A DNA stretch of 64,000 nt, taken from the NCBI GenBank assembly GCA_026419785.1, contig JAODTK010001455.1, positions 310,001 to 374,000 on the forward strand. Direction: 5' to 3'. This DNA comes from Sclerodactyla briareus (lineage: Eukaryota > Echinodermata > Holothuroidea > Dendrochirotida > Sclerodactylidae). Shown one piece after another: positions 54,601-59,857 of this stretch. The position numbers and the translations under genes were made by a program. How positions within the stretch are numbered: position 1 is the stretch's first letter; every line of letters begins with the position of its first letter. The notes below the pieces were generated by a model. It was given only the letters and a program-made list of their open reading frames with translations. It had not been told where the DNA came from and made no database searches.

Positions 54601-57600
54601 CTCTAATCGTTTGGCTAATACTTAATTTGCGGGTTGGTAGAACCAGAAATGAACTAGATTGACAGTTTCGAATTTAGCTGAATAACCAAACCGGCGGCGC
54701 CTCAGCAGTTATTTACCTAAATCCATAGTCTTGACTGTTCATTCGCCAGTTAAAGTCTTCTAGTTTGCAGTTTATTCCCTAATTCAGGGAGGTTCACTCA
54801 CATGACATTTATATTACAGGTTTGATGTTATGAACACAATTGATGAGGCAGTGCATCATGATCTTATAACCTCGGAGAAGTGTCTTATCCTAAGGATGAA
54901 CCACAAAATGGCCATTGCATATCAGATCATCACTGGTTCGCAAAAAATGTTAAGAGTGTCAATGTCCAATGGAAGCGTGGCCAGCAGGACAGAGGGGCTG
55001 CTGAACTTCGTGGTGATGCCCATTTGAATCACGGACTTGTCCTAAAGAGCGACATGTCAAGGATGATAACGCAGAATGCATCCCTAATACCCCCTTAATG
55101 TCTTCACATGTTATTCATGTCAAATTCAAAGTGACTCACATGTGACGCACTTTTTCTGAATAGCCAGTCACAAAACGGACTCTAGCCTACTAGTGTTTCA
55201 TTCCAAGGATTGTGATTCAAATTTGAGTGTCCTGGGAAGGGATGGTGTCACATCCTCCAACAATTTGCTCACCCTGCTCCGGTATAGAGGGTGTGTCTAC
55301 AATTTGACACGTGCATGAATTCCGCAGATACTTTACCTCTGGGTATTGATCACACCTGGGTGAACCCCTGTCCAGAGGGGGTCCTTTGCTCTGACGGATT
55401 GTGTACACACTGTTTAATAACTTCTTACTAGACCAAATTTATGAAATCCCTATAAATTCCACTCTGGCTTTGAGTCCTGTTCTTCTTAGTGTTTTTGGTG
55501 TGCAGTGGAGGACCAGCAGATCATGACGACATGGACTGGTGGAGAAGGTCTTCGCCATCCCATGGCTGGACATCACCCTGGATGAGGTGTAGAACAATTG
55601 TTGTGAAATATAGTAGAAAGTAATACCATATAATATCCTAAATATGTATTATATATCATAGTCCACTTCCTGTCCTATCCAGCATTAAAGGAGCCCAAGG
55701 TATGTAGTCATGACTGTTCCCATCCCCATCTGATAACCTCAACCCAGCAGCAGCCACTTTCCTTTCCATTTTTTACCATCCTGCTTGTGCAGGGGCAATA
55801 TATTATATTTTGAAGCGAATTGAAAAAAGTTTGTATCGCAAATCCATATCACAGATATTGGCAGGAGAACTGGCACTACATATTATACATATCTTTCAAT
55901 TACACCCAATGATCCCCCACCCCTCTTACCTGGATTAACAATGGTTCCCCCACCATGAGAGAGAATTTTCCACTTGGACACCAGATCACAAACTTTTAAC
56001 TTGTTTGCATACCTTCATGTATTCGTCTCCCCCCTCCCTTTCTAGTCCCCCGGGAGCTCCCCTATACTGACAGTTCCCTGGAATATGGCCTGCAGGTACA
56101 GGGGTATCATTTACTGTAACTCACGTCAGACACTATTGGTATTAGTGTCCCCAGCGAGCGGTCGATTGTTTCATGCTGCAGTGCCAATGGGAAGACAGCA
56201 GGGTAGACTACCGTATAGGGGATTATTGTCAACAACCTCGGCTCCAGAACCAGATGATGACCCCAAACAGTTGCAGGATGGCATGACCAAGGCTGTCAAT
56301 CAGCAGAGATAAAAGGAAGTGACTATCCTTGAAAAATATGCTATTGGTATGCATGATGATTAACAATTAGAGGAGCATGTGGTGGTACAGCACCTAGCTT
56401 GGGGTGGGGTGGGGTGGGGGGGGAGGGAGCTCATTTTTCCCACTGTCTTCTGAGCCCTCCCTTTTTTTGGGGGTTTACACCCCAGCTACTACAAGCCTAT
56501 GGCTACAGTTTCAGCTGTGTGTGACTGTGAGGCGTGGATGAGCACTGGAGATGTCTCGCCTGATCTTCTCGACAAGTGCGTACGCACCGGAGGGGGTGGG
56601 CGAGGTCGGTGGTCAAACCCCCCCCCCCGACGTAAGTGATCATACTTTTTTCACACAGAAAATGAGTTTTGCAGTGTCAGTATAAGTTTTTGCAGCTGTT
56701 ATTCAGCAAATATCTGCAGCAGTGCTAGGGTCCCATAAACTGTACTTATTTGCCATAGGGAGGGTGAGGCAATTTATGAGGTCGCACTTCCCTCGGGTTC
56801 CAAACTCGAACCCCCCCCCATCCCCATGACAAATCTCTGCATACACTACTGTCCTACTCCAAAGGGTCTAGATCTTACAAACATGCTTAAATATCCCTGC
56901 TCAATTAGGTAGTACCATTGACATCCACATCCGAGAACGTTAGTAGAACTTTTCAGCAAGCAGCCATTTCCCTTCCCCGTTACGGAAGAAGTGATCATTG
57001 AGGTCACCGCCTGTGAATCGGGTTCAACCTGGCCTATTGTATTGGTTTCAGTCACTCTACCACTGTTTTGTCACTGTCCCACTGCATCGAAGCATGACAT
57101 GAGGGTATGCAGTAACCCTGTCTGTGTTATACAGTACCAAACAGAAACAAGCCATTTGAGGGGTATCGGGGTCATAGACAGCTTCATGAGTAGTCTTGAC
57201 CCCTGGGTTCTAATTTGTGTCTGCCTGAGGCTGACACTTTCCATGAAAGTGACAATGTTTTCATGATTTAGGTTACTGACGGGACCTAATATCGGAGCCA
57301 GTGCTAAGCCCTGCTCTCATTACAGTTCTATTCCTCAATTTCCACCTCCAAGTTTACCTAGCAGTACCCCCACTTTCAACACCCTCTATCTGGTCCAGTT
57401 TGGGGAAACTGATTGCCTTTGAGAAGGCATCCACACACCATGCAGTGGTTTTGGGTATGAACTAAATAAAGAGAAGAATAATCCCGTCCCGTGAATTGAT
57501 CCCCGCCTTCCTATGGGAATGCGGATGCTCTTACCTCTGAACCAACAAATAGGTGGATTCTTATGTTTGTGACAAGTCGACCAAAAAAACTGTGGTAACG

Positions 57601-59826
57601 TTTTATGATGGGGTCCAGTTTGGTGTCCCGAATTTCTTCATGTAGAAAGTGAAACACATGTATTTTCTGAAGTCATTCTTCTTTGGCCATGTGTCACCAT
57701 TGCGACCGCATGCAAGCCATGCATGTGGATTTTTATTGGAGACGACACAAGTTAAACTTGAAATTAATAACAATGAGCACCACTGGTGCTGTAGCTCAAA
57801 CCGCAGGAATGTACCAGACGAAATGTAGAATTCTACCTTTTTACATGTTCAGATCATGAGGCCAAGAAGGCGGTCTCAAGCAATTGCCTATTGTGCCTTT
57901 GACAACTTTGACAATGATCTTCGTATGGCCAAAGATGCCTTAACAGTCAATGAACATTTTACTCACTTTATCACATTTATCGAAGCAGCCCAATGAGAGA
58001 AGAAAGTATATTTCACACAAGGCCTATTGTTCCTCCTTTAAATGACCTCTGACCTTGACCTGACCGCTTCACAATCACACAAGTCAATGAACATTGGGTC
58101 CCAGTTGGTCAACATACATCAAAGAATGACTGTTTTGCTTCTTCGTCATCAGATGGTACTGCTTCAATTCTAACGAAACTATATGATATTGTATCCAAAA
58201 TCTGCGAACAAGCTGCAAAGAGCACCTCCAATAGAACAATCATGAACCAATTTCAAGAAAATCTAACACTTTTGGGTAGGAGGAGATGCATTTTGAAATT
58301 TATACATAATGGCCTATATTGCCCTTACCTTCACAAAGTCAAACATGTCTCAATGGGTCAATTAACAATGCTTCCAAGTTGGTTGACAGCCTACGAATGA
58401 CTGTTTGGGGGCTCAAAAAAGGCATTGGTTGACACAGCGTGGATAGATAAATAAGCTGTAGGGCCCAAGTGGTCCTTGGACAATATCCAAAAGGCCAATT
58501 GGTTTGACTATTCCATCATTATGACAATCACAGCACTGTAGAGGAGAAACATTTTGGCGTGATTGCATTTGATGGGCCCCCTCGGGCTCAAACGGGCTTC
58601 GTGTCCAAAAATTCCTGAGAGCCCTGAAGGTAAGGCTAATACCTGTAGACCATCAATGTGACCAAACATCAGCACTGACCTTGTGCTTCAAAATTTGTAG
58701 AAGCTTTTGCATATTAACAGGGTGGCCCTAAGGTCCCACATTTGGCCTTCAGCCAGATTTGAAAGCACCCCCAATGGACCACTAACCAAGGGTCATTACA
58801 TGTAACTCTGAATAAAATCAATTAGTACTTGTGGAAGGAGATACATGTCAAGTACTAATGTTGAAATTCCCATTAAATGGCCCTCCGGCCCAGTGGGACG
58901 TGTGACTAAAAATTCCTGACACCCCAGAGTACGACTGTCAGACCTCATCATGAACCGATGTCATTACTGTGCACCGAAAACTTGTAGAGGAGAGCTTTCG
59001 CGTAATTCCACATGGAGGTGGGTCTCCGGCCCACACTAGGCTTTGGGTCCTAATTCCTGGGCACCCTGAGGTACCGCTATTAGTCTATCATTATGACCGC
59101 ACAACATATGATGCAATTAGATTCGTAGGAGATACAACTTTAACAACAGTGTTTCATATAATAGGCCCTAGGGCCCAAATTTGGGCCCTGTGCCAAAATT
59201 CCTGAACAACTTCAATGGCCCTCTACCCAATATTACCAGTAATTTTGAAGAAAATCAATTGACAGTCGTGGGGAGGAGATGCATTTCAAGTCACCATTGT
59301 GTGAAATAAAATAAAATACTGTAGGCCCTTGGGCCCAGTCGTACCTTGGAACAAAAAAAATCCTGAACACCCCAGAGGTATGTCTATTAGACCATCATAT
59401 GACCAAACTCAAGCCTATGCAATAAAATTTGTAGAAGATACAAAATTTTGAGTTATTTCACCATACAAAGGCCTCAACCCAAGGAACATTACCTGTCTTT
59501 GAAGAAAATATTGAAGCTTGCAGGAGATGGCATTTTCCAAGTACCATTGTGTTAACTTTCATGAAATGGGCCTCCTGGCCCAGTGGGGACCTTGACCAAA
59601 AATTCCTGAACACCCCGACATCACCTGTGTACAAAACTTTGTATAGAAGTATCGTTTTGCAGTTTTCCACTCTTGGCCCGTTGTGCCCCTTTAGCCATTT
59701 GAACCGTGACCTGTAGGTGGTCCAAGATGACCCCCGTCAGTCATTAAAAACAATAATATGACCAAGGATGGATGGATGGATGGATGGATGATGATGGATG
59801 GATGGATGGATGGATGATTGATAGAT

Positions 59827-59857
<31 letters not shown>

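Noticed and set aside
54820..55027. Kinase autoinhibitory-like segment (AIAYQII)
   Set aside because: Only one short piece resembles AMPK-type kinases, and no kinase domain exon was found nearby.
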